From Helicobacter cinaedi CCUG 18818 = ATCC BAA-847 (GTDB lineage: Bacteria; Campylobacterota; Campylobacteria; Campylobacterales; Helicobacteraceae): DNA of 64,000 nucleotides. Under the pieces are notes generated by a model. The model worked only from the letters and a program-made list of their open reading frames with translations, made no database searches and was not told where the DNA came from. Location: contig NZ_DS990393.1 of the NCBI RefSeq assembly GCF_000155475.1, positions 47,379 through 111,378 of the forward strand, written 5' to 3'. The translations under genes and the position numbers were made by a program. Below, piece by piece: positions 1 to 8,283 of this stretch (the first letter of the stretch is position 1; the number at the start of each line of letters is the position of its first letter).

Positions 1-1170
1 GGTATCCAAGAAGCGTGCGATAGGGCAAATTGGCATTATGCACCATTGTATTACATTTGGGGTAAAGACGCAGAGAAGCTAAAGATTCAGCAAGAGCAGT
101 GGGGAAACCGAGCAAGAGAGCTTTACACACAATATACGAAGCTTTGTGATAATACTGATATTTTTGGCTTAGATCACTTCAAAAATCCCACTAAGCACCC
201 TTTAAAATTGCTTATCAAATCAAGTTACCAACTTTTCTTATCCATAAAAAGCCTTGTGTATTACCATAGCCCATTATCCCAAGCAGAGCAGAAACGCAAA
301 GAGCATTGCACTCGCCTTTCACATAGCATTTATGAAGTGGAATCTTACAATTTTCGCAGGAAAGAATATTTTCGCCCCCCATCTGTTGATAATGCCCTAC
401 TTGCTTCCTGCCTTAAGTATGATAATCTCATTTCCTGCATACAGACAAATCACCCTTTAGGCTCATTGTATGGTGCGTTTCTAGCAAAGCACGATAAAAA
501 CTTAGCAGATTCTACTTTTGCTAACTCCACGCTTGATATAAGCCTATTGTTCCAAGCTATTTTTTCTAAATCCAAGCTTGAAAATGCGTATACGCAAACA
601 CTCCGTAGAAAAAGGCAATATAGAAGGTTATGTGATACATTAGAAAAACAAACGCAAATATCGCTTATACACAAGCACTACCCGTTAAGTCAGCCTATCA
701 CCTCACCTTATAATCTCCCCTTTCTCTGCATAGCTTACAGAGATGATGGGACGATATATGATAGAATTCTCCCATTTGCAAATGATGATAAATGGAGTGA
801 AGAACAAGCAAAGCAAGTATGTCAAAAAATGCGTGAATCCACACAAATAAAGGGACATTTCATAACCCTAGAGGCTTTATATGATATTGAAAAGCTTAAT
901 GCAAACTTTACCCAACAAAAGCAAGAAACAATGGCCATCTTTTCTAAGCTTTGTGAGAAAAAAGATGAGCTTAACTCATCTTTTACCTATCCGTGCCAAA
1001 ATCTAGAATCTGTGCATTACGCCACACCGCAGATGAATCTTTCCGCAGAAGGAGCTTGTCAAGGGGGCATACTCTTACGCCATAAGGCAGAATATGATAA
1101 AGAGCAAAAAGAGCTAGAAGCAAAGCGGCAGCAAGAATGTCAAAAAAGACAATGCTGCTGTGCGGATTAG
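1..1170 (+). CDS. hypothetical protein, C-terminal part (5' end outside window)
   Basis: I do not recognise this protein. The reading frame is open from base 1, so the TTG at 46 is not a convincing start. About 389 residues are visible and the true start lies upstream. The visible part is hydrophilic, with long charged, probably helical stretches and many scattered Cys, Tyr and His. It shows no membrane segment and no motif I can name. The last ~35 residues are Lys/Glu/Gln-rich and end in a cluster of three adjacent cysteines (CQKRQCCCAD). It converges with mrp, with an inverted-repeat hairpin between the two genes. Heptamer AGAATCT/AGATTCT copies occur inside the gene and at its stop codon. 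It could be a phage- or T4SS-associated cytoplasmic protein, but nothing seen proves that. Confidence 0.7.
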   Translation, partial: GIQEACDRANWHYAPLYYIWGKDAEKLKIQQEQWGNRARELYTQYTKLCDNTDIFGLDHFKNPTKHPLKLLIKSSYQLFLSIKSLVYYHSPLSQAEQKRKEHCTRLSHSIYEVESYNFRRKEYFRPPSVDNALLASCLKYDNLISCIQTNHPLGSLYGAFLAKHDKNLADSTFANSTLDISLLFQAIFSKSKLENAYTQTLRRKRQYRRLCDTLEKQTQISLIHKHYPLSQPITSPYNLPFLCIAYRDDGTIYDRILPFANDDKWSEEQAKQVCQKMRESTQIKGHFITLEALYDIEKLNANFTQQKQETMAIFSKLCEKKDELNSSFTYPCQNLESVHYATPQMNLSAEGACQGGILLRHKAEYDKEQKELEAKRQQECQKRQCCCAD

Positions 1171-1258
1171 AATCTAGCCGACACTTTTCACACGATCACA
1201 AAAACTCACAAGCCTTGCCATAGAATGAGAATCCAAAGCCCACGCACTATAAAATACA

Positions 1259-1287
1259 GAATCTAGCATAGATTCTGTGCTAGATTC
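1259..1287. terminator. hairpin between convergent genes, built from AGAATCT/AGATTCT copies
   Basis: A perfect 10-bp inverted repeat (GAATCTAGCA / TGCTAGATTC) encloses a 9-nt loop that itself contains AGATTCT. It lies between two convergent genes, where a bidirectional terminator is expected. No clear T run follows, so terminator strength is uncertain. Confidence 0.5.
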
Positions 1288-1307
1288 AATCCACACATTA
1301 ATGTGGC

Positions 1308-2408
1308 TTAATGCTTATGTTGCGTAGGCTGAATGTCCTTATTATCTGCAAGATTCTGCGATGAAACCTTTTCTAAAAAGCTTAGAAGCTTTACTGCGGC
1401 TTGCATATACGCCTTAGCACTTTTAGAATCTGGCTCAAAAAACGCAATAGGCTTTCCACTATCTCCACCCTCACGCACTTTAGGCTCTAGCGGGACTTGG
1501 GCAAGTGTGCTTGTGCCATACTGACTAGCTAAATCCTCACTTGTGCCTTTGCCAAAAATATCATATTCTTTCCCACAATCAGGGCAGATAAATCCACTCA
1601 TATTCTCAATAAGCCCAGCAATAGGCACTTTAAGCTTATCAAACATATCAAGGCTTCTCGCACTATCATCAAGGCTGACTTTTTGCGGAGTAGTTACGAT
1701 AACCCCCGCACTCACCGGCACACTTTGTGCGAGTGTAAGCTGTGCATCACCTGTGCCCGGTGGCATATCAATCACAAGCACATCAAGCTCACTCCACAGC
1801 ACATCTGTTAGCATTTGCTCAATGGCTCGCATAATCATAGGACCACGCCAAATAAGGCTCTGCCCCTCATCATACAGCACACCCATACTCATCATTTCCA
1901 CGCCAAAGGCTTTCAAAGGAATAAGCTTTTTTTGTGCTTCATTGACTTCTGCCTTTGTGGCATTAAGCCCTAACATTCGCGGAATATTTGGACCATAAAT
2001 ATCCGCATCAAGTAGCCCTACTCTTTTACCCTGCTGTGCTAGAGCGATAGCAAGATTCACACTGCTTGTGGATTTACCCACACCGCCTTTGCCTGAGCTT
2101 ACCATTACAAAATGCTTGATATGTGGGGCTAGGTTTTTTGTCTTTGGCTGGGGCTTTGGAGCGGGTTTTGGGGGGTTAATCTCTAAGTTTAGATTCTGTC
2201 CTTGCAGTAGAGAATCTAGCTGTTTTTGCACCTCAATTTTCAGTGTATCAATGACTTCTTGTGCGCTTGAGGGAATATCTATGCGGATATATACACCCTC
2301 ATCACTTACCTTCACTTCTTTAAGAAACCCAAAACTCACAATGTCTTTTGAAAAATTTGGATAAATCACATTTTTTAGATTCTGCGTGATTTGTTCTTGT
2401 GTTAGCAT
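1308..2408 (-). CDS. mrp: Mrp/ApbC-type iron-sulfur cluster carrier ATPase
   Basis: This is a P-loop NTPase of the Mrp/NBP35 family, which carries and transfers [4Fe-4S] clusters to apoproteins in the cytoplasm. The 366-residue protein has an N-terminal MIP18-like (DUF59) domain at ~1-85 and a Pro/Lys-rich linker at ~79-95. The deviant Walker [12 protein letters not shown] follows at ~104-114, then the DADIYGP and DMPPGTGD motifs, and the cluster-binding CPDC pair at ~275/278. I chose the ATG at 2408, which has an AAAGGA ribosome binding site six bases upstream. A longer frame reaches 2444 but lacks a good site. Full length and all key residues are present, so it should be functional. Confidence 0.95.
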   Translation of the reverse strand: MLTQEQITQNLKNVIYPNFSKDIVSFGFLKEVKVSDEGVYIRIDIPSSAQEVIDTLKIEVQKQLDSLLQGQNLNLEINPPKPAPKPQPKTKNLAPHIKHFVMVSSGKGGVGKSTSSVNLAIALAQQGKRVGLLDADIYGPNIPRMLGLNATKAEVNEAQKKLIPLKAFGVEMMSMGVLYDEGQSLIWRGPMIMRAIEQMLTDVLWSELDVLVIDMPPGTGDAQLTLAQSVPVSAGVIVTTPQKVSLDDSARSLDMFDKLKVPIAGLIENMSGFICPDCGKEYDIFGKGTSEDLASQYGTSTLAQVPLEPKVREGGDSGKPIAFFEPDSKSAKAYMQAAVKLLSFLEKVSSQNLADNKDIQPTQHKH

Positions 2409-2600
2409 ATTCAATCCTTTATAGTTGTCTATCCTACGATACAAGGGCGTATGAATCCCTATACCATAGGCGGTGGATTATACAAATAAAATTTAACTTC
2501 TCATTAAACAATTTTTCTTAAAAAATAGGCAAAAGATTATTGAATCTACGCTAGAATCCAACCCAACTTACCTTTAAAGATTCTCAAGGATTTTTCCACA

Positions 2601-3506
2601 ATGCTTCTTGCGATTTATAGTGTATGTGTCTTTATTTTTATCGGCTACATAGCAAAGCTTTTGCGACTTGTAGGGAATAAGCAGAGTGGAATTCTGCTTG
2701 GATTTTTACTCAACTTCGCACTTCCTGCACAGATTTTTAATGGCACATATCACGCTACTTTGGATATGGACTTTTTTGTTGTGTGTATTGTGAGCTTTAT
2801 TTGCTCCATAAGCGGTGGGTTAGCACTTTTTAGCATTGGCAAGATTCTCAAACTAGATAGAAACTCTCTTATTGCATTAAGCTTTATGGGGGCATTTGGT
2901 AATACGCTCTTTTTGGGGCTGCCTATTGTCAATGGGGCGTTAGGTGAATCTTATGCAAACAAAGTCATTATTTATGATCAAATTGTTACGGGTATTCCCA
3001 TTGCATTTTTTGCCCCTTTTATCTTAAGTCTTAATGGAAAAGGTGGCTTTGGGTTTAAGGCGGTGGCTTCAAGGCTCTTTCAAAGTCCGCTTTTTCTTGC
3101 TCTGCTGTTTGGATTAGCTCTTAAAACCCTACCCTTGCAGATTCCTGATGAGCTGTTTTTGCCCCTTAAAAGTCTAGCTCAAACGGCTACGCCTGTGGCA
3201 CTTTTTGCCATTGGAGTGCAGATGAGTTTTAAAGCTATCAAGCAGGAGTGGAAGCTCACTGCCCTTTTGCTTTTTGGCAAAATGTGTATCGCTCCGCTTT
3301 TGCTTTTTATCGTGGTCATTGTAGGTTTTGGTGGGTTTAATGACTTGTGGCGTATGGCACTGATTGAAGTGGCAATGCCCCCTGTGGTGAGTGCTGGAGC
3401 GATTGTCATTAAGGCTGGGCTAAATGCTAAACTTGCAGTGAGTGCTATTGCGTTTGGAATCTTGCTTAGCTTTATCAGTGTGCCTTTATGGCTATTTTTT
3501 GCGTAA
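2601..3506 (+). CDS. AEC-family (auxin efflux carrier-like) transporter
   Basis: This is an integral inner-membrane protein of 301 residues with about ten hydrophobic segments in two five-helix halves, as is typical of the AEC family. The start is supported by AAGGA upstream of the ATG. Bacterial AEC members export or exchange small organic acids such as malate; the substrate cannot be read from the sequence. Conserved family features include the 'FGNTLFLGLPI' region (~98-108) and Gly/Pro-rich helices near the C-terminus. It stands alone between divergently oriented mrp and the Na/Pi cotransporter gene. Confidence 0.85.
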   Translation: MLLAIYSVCVFIFIGYIAKLLRLVGNKQSGILLGFLLNFALPAQIFNGTYHATLDMDFFVVCIVSFICSISGGLALFSIGKILKLDRNSLIALSFMGAFGNTLFLGLPIVNGALGESYANKVIIYDQIVTGIPIAFFAPFILSLNGKGGFGFKAVASRLFQSPLFLALLFGLALKTLPLQIPDELFLPLKSLAQTATPVALFAIGVQMSFKAIKQEWKLTALLLFGKMCIAPLLLFIVVIVGFGGFNDLWRMALIEVAMPPVVSAGAIVIKAGLNAKLAVSAIAFGILLSFISVPLWLFFA

Positions 3507-3590
3507 TCTTATAAAGATTCAATGCTTAAGCATTTAGTGTTTCAAGCTACAATGTATAGAAAATTTTGATAGCAAATCTAGGGGGGAGCT

Positions 3591-5384
3591 ATGTTTCAAA
3601 AGTATCTTATTCCTTTGTGTATTGTGGCGATTATCTATCTTGTATCTACAAGTGATGCTTTAACAAATGTCAGTGCTGGACTTGCGATTTTACTCTTTGG
3701 TATGTTAAGCCTTGGAAGTGGTTTTCGTGCGTTTAATGGTGGATTTTTAGAAAATCTCCTAACAAGCTCCACAAGCACTGCTGTAAAAAGTATCACTTTT
3801 GGGACTATCGCTACTGCAGTTATGCAAAGCTCTTCTTTAGTCTCCGTGCTTTCAATCTCTTTTGTCTCCGCAGCACTCTTAAGTCTTACTCAAGGTATAG
3901 GTGTGATGTTTGGAGCAAATCTTGGTAATAGTGCGGGATCGTGGCTTATTGCAGGGGTTAGCGGTATGAAAATCTCCGCTCTTGCCTTGCCACTTATCGT
4001 TGGCGGAGTGCTGTTTAATTTTCAAAGCTCAAAGGCAGGCAAGGGTATAGGGCAGATTTTTATCGGTATTGGCTTTTTCTTTTTGGGCGTTGGGTATATT
4101 AAGGACGGATTTGAGGAATACAAGGAAGTTGTAGATTTTTCACAATATGCTATGGAGGGCTTAGGCGGGGTTTTGCTTTTTGTGGGGCTAGGAGCATTAA
4201 TGACAGCTATCGTGCAAAGCTCTCACGCCACACTTACCATCATCATCTCTGCCTTTGCCGCTGGAAGTATGAGCTATGAAAATGCCCTTGCAGCGACACT
4301 TGGGACAAGTGTGGGTGGTGTGATGACAGCTGTTATTGCCTCGCTTAGCACAAATATTGATGGCAAACGACTAGCTGTGGCAAATTGTATTTTTAACTTT
4401 AGCATTGTCTTGCTTGTGATTGCGATATTTGATTATTTTGTGCTGGTAAATAGCACTATCTCTATGCTTTTGGGCTTGGAAGAAAATAGTGTTTTGCGTA
4501 TTGCTGTGTTTCACACACTTTTCAATCTCGTAGGCGTAGTGCTTCTCCTTCCGCTTATCCCTAAAATCGCTATATTTTTAGAATCTGTAATGAAAGACAA
4601 AGATTCACAAGTTGATAAGCCTTTATATGTCAATGATACGATTGTGCAGTATCAAGACACCGCTTTCATCGCTCTGACACACGAAGTGTATCATTTGTAT
4701 GAAAATGCCTTTGAGCTTATCTCTCACGCACTTGGATTCTCACGCCAAGATATAAAAAGCCAAGATAAAATAGATGATGTGCTAAAGGCTCGTATATGGG
4801 CGAAAGAAGATGTGGATATTGAAATTTTTTATATCAAAAAAATTAAAGTGCTTTTTAATGCCATACTTGATTTTTCCACAGAAGTGCAAACCCATACACA
4901 GGATAAAGCCTATATCTATAAGTTTGCTATGCTGACTTCTGCTTCACGCCACATTGTTGAAGCCATTAAAAATATGGAGCTTTTACAGCCAAATCTTAAA
5001 AAAAATAGTCTCTCTCAAAACAAAATCCTATCCAATGAATACAACGCCCTAAGAACACACCTTGCCTTGCTTTTGCGTAGTATTGAAGAGATTAATACCG
5101 ATGAAGAGCTACACCCACAAGTCGCCATTATCAAGCTCAAAGCTCAAAAAAAGGCTTTTAAAAAGATTGATAAAGATTCAATTGTGCATATAGAATCTAT
5201 GCTAAGCAAAAAGGATATTAGTGTGCCAAGTGGGACTTCACTGCTTAATGCTGTGGGTTTTAGCCATAATATCGCCAAAGAACTTGCCAATGCGATGATA
5301 CAGATTCAAAAAACGCGTCTTGAGCTTGATGAAAATCAAAATGAGCTAGAAGAAAGCATAAATGATGGGAGTGTGAGAGAGTAA
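3591..5384 (+). CDS. Na+/phosphate cotransporter (PNaS/NptA-YjbB type) with PhoU-like C-terminal domain
   Basis: The 597-residue protein couples sodium entry to phosphate movement across the inner membrane. The N-terminal ~330 residues hold two Na/Pi-cotransporter repeats, each with the diagnostic QSS signature (MQSSSLVSV ~78-86 and VQSSHATLT ~206-214). The C-terminal ~230 residues are hydrophilic and helical, like the PhoU-like domain of bacterial family members. RBS GGGGGGAG precedes the ATG. The downstream deacetylase gene starts three bases after its stop, so the two are probably co-transcribed. In E. coli the relative YjbB exports phosphate, so together with the pst locus at 27-34 kb it suggests both uptake and release routes. 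That role is inferred. Confidence 0.9.
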   Translation: MFQKYLIPLCIVAIIYLVSTSDALTNVSAGLAILLFGMLSLGSGFRAFNGGFLENLLTSSTSTAVKSITFGTIATAVMQSSSLVSVLSISFVSAALLSLTQGIGVMFGANLGNSAGSWLIAGVSGMKISALALPLIVGGVLFNFQSSKAGKGIGQIFIGIGFFFLGVGYIKDGFEEYKEVVDFSQYAMEGLGGVLLFVGLGALMTAIVQSSHATLTIIISAFAAGSMSYENALAATLGTSVGGVMTAVIASLSTNIDGKRLAVANCIFNFSIVLLVIAIFDYFVLVNSTISMLLGLEENSVLRIAVFHTLFNLVGVVLLLPLIPKIAIFLESVMKDKDSQVDKPLYVNDTIVQYQDTAFIALTHEVYHLYENAFELISHALGFSRQDIKSQDKIDDVLKARIWAKEDVDIEIFYIKKIKVLFNAILDFSTEVQTHTQDKAYIYKFAMLTSASRHIVEAIKNMELLQPNLKKNSLSQNKILSNEYNALRTHLALLLRSIEEINTDEELHPQVAIIKLKAQKKAFKKIDKDSIVHIESMLSKKDISVPSGTSLLNAVGFSHNIAKELANAMIQIQKTRLELDENQNELEESINDGSVRE

Positions 5385-5387
5385 AAA

Positions 5388-6191
5388 ATGAATAAGAAAC
5401 TTATTTTTTTTAGTATTGTTGGAATCTCCTTTGCAATCTTGCTTTGTGTGGGGGCATTGCTTTTCATCACACAAAATACGCAAGATAAACAAACCTCCAA
5501 AGAACCCCCAAGCCTAGAATCTTTGCAAGTTAAATATGCTAGTATCACGCCTAAGCTTTGGGGAGAAAAAATGGAGGGTATCACTTCGCTTCTCCCTAGT
5601 GAAACTTTGTCTGTAGTTTATCTTACTTTTGATGCGTGTAGCGGGGCGTATGATAAGGCTTTAATTGATTATTTGAGTGAAAATAAGATTGAAGCGACAT
5701 TGTTTATCAACTCACGCTGGATTGACAAGCACGAGCAGGATTTTTTAGCTTTGGCTCATAATCCGCTTTTTTCAATCCAAAATCACGGCACACTTCACCG
5801 CCCACTTAGCGTAAATGGCAAGTCAATCTACAATATTAAGGGCACAGATTCTATCCAAGGTGTCTATAATGAAATAATGGGAAATGATAGACGCATTTTT
5901 GAGCTCACTGGCAAACACCCTAGATACTTCCGCTCTGGCACGGCGTATTATGATGAAGTGGCAGTAAGTATTGCCAAAGATTTAGGCTATGAAATCGGCG
6001 GATTTGATGTGTTAGGCGATGGTGGGGCGACCTTTTCAAAAGAGAAAATTATAAAGCAAGTCAATAAAGTCAAAAATGGCTCAATTCTCATCTACCACTT
6101 CAACAAGCCAAAAAGTAATACATTTGCCGGGATTAAAGAAATCGTGCCATTACTGCAAAAAAAGGGATTTAGTTTTAAGAAGCTAGAGTAA
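5388..6191 (+). CDS. membrane-anchored polysaccharide deacetylase (NodB domain)
   Basis: This is a carbohydrate esterase 4-like deacetylase of 267 residues. An N-terminal membrane anchor (~4-28) should place the catalytic domain in the periplasm. NodB motifs are visible: motif 1 is TFDACSG (~81-87; the first Asp is kept, but the usual second Asp is Ala), and motif 2 is the metal-binding H-x4-H in NHGTLHRP (~129-136). Motif 3 is represented by RYFRSGTAYYD (~180-190). The likely substrate is peptidoglycan or a surface glycan, which cannot be settled from sequence. The start lies three bases after the cotransporter stop codon. A GCTAGATTCTAGC palindrome follows the gene. Confidence 0.85.
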   Translation: MNKKLIFFSIVGISFAILLCVGALLFITQNTQDKQTSKEPPSLESLQVKYASITPKLWGEKMEGITSLLPSETLSVVYLTFDACSGAYDKALIDYLSENKIEATLFINSRWIDKHEQDFLALAHNPLFSIQNHGTLHRPLSVNGKSIYNIKGTDSIQGVYNEIMGNDRRIFELTGKHPRYFRSGTAYYDEVAVSIAKDLGYEIGGFDVLGDGGATFSKEKIIKQVNKVKNGSILIYHFNKPKSNTFAGIKEIVPLLQKKGFSFKKLE

Positions 6192-6224
6192 AGATCTAGG
6201 CTAGATTCTAGCATAAGAGAAAAT

Positions 6225-6248
6225 CCTGCCCACAAGCAAGGGAGCAGG
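6225..6248 (-). terminator. possible terminator of the TRL-like lipoprotein gene
   Basis: Read on the minus strand, the arms CCTGC..CCC and GGG.CAGG can pair as a GC-rich stem with a small bulge, followed by ATTTTCTC. It lies just past the stop codon of the lipoprotein gene. Moderate evidence only. Confidence 0.4.
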
Positions 6249-6259
6249 TGCTAAAAGAA

Positions 6260-6574
6260 TTAGTTTCCTTTAACAATTGTTGTTGAAGTAGAGTAAAGTC
6301 CAAGGATACCAAAATTCTTAGAATCTACACTTTTAATTTGAGAAATACCACCAGCTTTTGCCGCAGTATCAACAGAGCAATCACCGATAGCCACAAGACC
6401 AAGGATATTGCTACAAGTCGCACTTCCTTCTTTTGAAACTCCACTTGCTGAAGTAGCAGTCCCCGGTGTGCTGTTGTCTGTGTAAAGCATACCCGGAGCT
6501 GTCCCGGCTACAGAACAACCTGCAAAGAATGCCATAGAGCCACCTAAACCTAAAGCCAAAATAAGCTTTTTCAT
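6260..6574 (-). CDS. TRL-like family small lipoprotein
   Basis: This is a 104-residue exported protein. The N-terminus is a lipoprotein signal peptide ending in a lipobox (FFAGC, Cys19), so the mature protein should be lipid-anchored. The remainder is a short Gly/Ser/Thr-rich domain with a repeated pattern (SNILGLVAIGDCSVDTAAKA, then the YSTST strand). This matches the TRL-like family (Pfam TRL), found as small lipoproteins in many Gram-negatives; function unknown. Two further cysteines (in ATCS and GDCS) could form a disulfide. It has its own promoter with a T9 tract abutting TATAAT, and is transcribed against the upstream deacetylase gene. Confidence 0.85.
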   Translation of the reverse strand: MKKLILALGLGGSMAFFAGCSVAGTAPGMLYTDNSTPGTATSASGVSKEGSATCSNILGLVAIGDCSVDTAAKAGGISQIKSVDSKNFGILGLYSTSTTIVKGN

Positions 6575-6627
6575 ATAAAACTCCTTAAGGAAAATTCCAC
6601 ACTACACTGAAACTAGTGGGTAGCCCC

Positions 6628-6633
6628 ATTATA
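6628..6633 (-). promoter_or_regulatory. -10 box (TATAAT) with adjacent T9 tract, promoter of TRL-like gene
   Basis: On the minus strand the sequence reads a run of nine T running into TATAATGGGG, about 54 bases before the lipoprotein start. A T tract immediately upstream of TATAAT is the same arrangement seen before three other genes in this window. Confidence 0.55.
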
Positions 6634-6646
6634 AAAAAAAACGCTC

Positions 6647-7777
6647 CTAATAATTCTCTCTTTTTGCCACAAAAACACCAAAGATAATTACCAAAATACC
6701 CAGAATCTCAAATATTCCAAGTTTCTCACCAAGGATAAAAAAGCCCATTAACGCAGCGATTATGGGGGAAAAAAGCAATAAAAGTGAAGAGGTTTGAGTA
6801 TTCACTTTGCCTAAAATATAGTTAAAAAAACCCTGCCCAATCACCTGTCCGCATAACGCAATAAGAGCAATTATCCCAAAATCTTTCATATCCTTTGGCA
6901 CTTCAAAGCCTTCAAAGACTAACGCAAGGGCTAAAAGCATAAGACTTGAGCCAATACAAGCAAAAAACATTATCTCCAAAGTCCCATATCGCTTTCTTAG
7001 TGAGTAAATCACAGCCAAAAAGCAGCTATAACACAGCACACTTAAAAATGCCATAAAATCCCCAAATGGTGTTGCTACGCTTAACTCCCCTTTGCCTCCA
7101 ACTAAGATAAAAATCCCAAAAAGTGCGACAATCGCCCCGACTAAAAGACTTTTTTTGAATCTTTCTTTAAAGAAAAATATGCCAATAGGCATAAGGATAA
7201 AACACGCTAAAGATGCAAAGAGATTCACATTTGCCACGCTTGTATGCCGCAATGCGAGATTAAAAAACAATAAATCAAAGGCAAAAAATATCCCTGCCAA
7301 CATCATAAAAGCAATATCTTTTAATGGAATCTTAAAGACATTTCTACGCGTATTTGCCATAAGCCAGAAAATGGGCAACGCTAAGGCTATGCGGTAGAAT
7401 CCCAAGTTTATAGGCGACATATCTGTAAGCTTTACTAGCACACTCGCATAGATGATAAAGCTTTCCGCCAACAAAGCTAAGAGAATATAAAAGCTAGGGC
7501 TTTGGGGGAATTTTGAGATTTTGCTGGGCTTTTTGACCAAGCTAGAATCCAAAGGGCTAGAATCTGTGGAGTTAGATTCTAGTGATTTTGATTCTAGGGC
7601 TTTGGCTTCTAGTGGGCTAGATTCTATATGTGTTTGGTGTGAAACAGAGCATTTATTGAGCGTAAAATTTTTAAGAATGGAAATTGTAGAATCTCCTGCC
7701 CCATTATTTTTCATAGTATCTTTTTTGGTAAAAAAATGGCAAATTTTAGATTTTACAAGAAATTGTGTGGCTTTCAT
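6647..7777 (-). CDS. EamA/DMT-family transporter with Ser-rich N-terminal extension
   Basis: The 376-residue protein has a ~90-residue hydrophilic N-terminal extension followed by ten predicted transmembrane helices in two EamA repeats, the drug/metabolite transporter fold. Its substrate is unknown; relatives export amino acids, metabolites or drugs. The extension contains repeated ESKSLESN/DSSPLDSS-like units encoded by tandemly spaced AGAATCT/AGATTCT copies, and looks repeat-derived rather than functional. An AGGA sequence upstream supports the ATG at 7777. An internal ATG (7714) is an alternative. The second EamA repeat contains the usual GQxxxYxLxxVN-like region (GQGFFNYILGKVNTQ). Confidence 0.88.
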   Translation of the reverse strand: MKATQFLVKSKICHFFTKKDTMKNNGAGDSTISILKNFTLNKCSVSHQTHIESSPLEAKALESKSLESNSTDSSPLDSSLVKKPSKISKFPQSPSFYILLALLAESFIIYASVLVKLTDMSPINLGFYRIALALPIFWLMANTRRNVFKIPLKDIAFMMLAGIFFAFDLLFFNLALRHTSVANVNLFASLACFILMPIGIFFFKERFKKSLLVGAIVALFGIFILVGGKGELSVATPFGDFMAFLSVLCYSCFLAVIYSLRKRYGTLEIMFFACIGSSLMLLALALVFEGFEVPKDMKDFGIIALIALCGQVIGQGFFNYILGKVNTQTSSLLLLFSPIIAALMGFFILGEKLGIFEILGILVIIFGVFVAKRENY

Positions 7778-7845
7778 TTAAGATTCCTACTAAGGCTATT
7801 GAAGGCTTATTTAAAGCCTTTAGCGAAATTGTAGCATAAATACAC

Positions 7846-7851
7846 TATAAT
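7846..7851 (+). promoter_or_regulatory. -10 box TATAAT for the LTA-synthase-like gene
   Basis: TATAAT lies 32 bases before the start codon, with no recognisable -35. This is normal for Helicobacter housekeeping-sigma promoters. Confidence 0.5.
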
Positions 7852-7882
7852 CCCGCCAAATACTATGTAACAAAGGGCTTTT

Positions 7883-8233
7883 ATGTCAGTTTCACAAGCA
7901 TATTCACATACAAATAAAATCTCCACAAATACACTAAGCTACACAACACTTTTTCAAACACTTAGTTTTATGTTAGCCTTGCTTATACTTTGCACTTGTA
8001 CTAGGAGCATAATGGTGCTGCACTACATTCCGCAAGAGTTATGGGAACATCAGGACTTTTATGCAATGCTGTTTATGGGATTTAAACTTGATATGCGAAG
8101 CATTGGTATTGCAATGCTTATTTTTGTGGGGTTGAAACTTATTGCTTATATGATAGAATCTGCTCTTAAAATGCTTAGCTTTTTAGCTGGGGGGGGGGGC
8201 AAAAGACAACTTCTAAAATCTCTGCAACCCTAA
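7883..8233 (+). CDS. LTA synthase-family phosphoglycerol transferase, 5' part (frame closed by G11 tract)
   Basis: This is the N-terminal portion of a membrane sulfatase-fold phosphoglycerol transferase. It holds two or three of the membrane helices (~28-50, 70-88) that precede the catalytic domain. AAAGGG precedes the ATG. The frame runs through a G11 tract and stops 11 codons later at 8231, giving a 116-residue product. The downstream frame (codon register from 8200) is open from the tract to 10029 and carries the rest of the protein. One extra G (G12) or loss of two (G9) would join the parts into a ~715-residue protein, a plausible full length for this family. I therefore read it as the 5' half of one phase-variable gene in its OFF state, not a separate gene. 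Confidence 0.85.
   Translation: MSVSQAYSHTNKISTNTLSYTTLFQTLSFMLALLILCTCTRSIMVLHYIPQELWEHQDFYAMLFMGFKLDMRSIGIAMLIFVGLKLIAYMIESALKMLSFLAGGGGKRQLLKSLQP
8189..8199. repeat. G11 homopolymer tract (slipped-strand switch)
   Basis: There are eleven consecutive G within the coding region of the phosphoglycerol transferase. Poly-G tracts of 8-12 are the usual contingency loci of Campylobacter and Helicobacter. The frame analysis shows the full gene is readable at G9 or G12 but not at G11. Confidence 0.9.
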
Positions 8234-8283
8234 CTTCTTTTTTCTCCCGCTTTTCTGCTTTTTTCTTTTCATTTTATGCGTTT

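Noticed and set aside
1543..1998. 151-residue plus-strand reading frame inside mrp
   Set aside because: Antisense shadow of the Mrp coding region; no RBS and serine-rich composition typical of reverse frames.
7521..7690. Spaced AGATTCT/AGAATCT copies as a CRISPR array or tandem repeat
   Set aside because: The unit is only 7 bases, spacing is irregular and it lies in coding DNA; it belongs to the genome-wide heptamer pattern.
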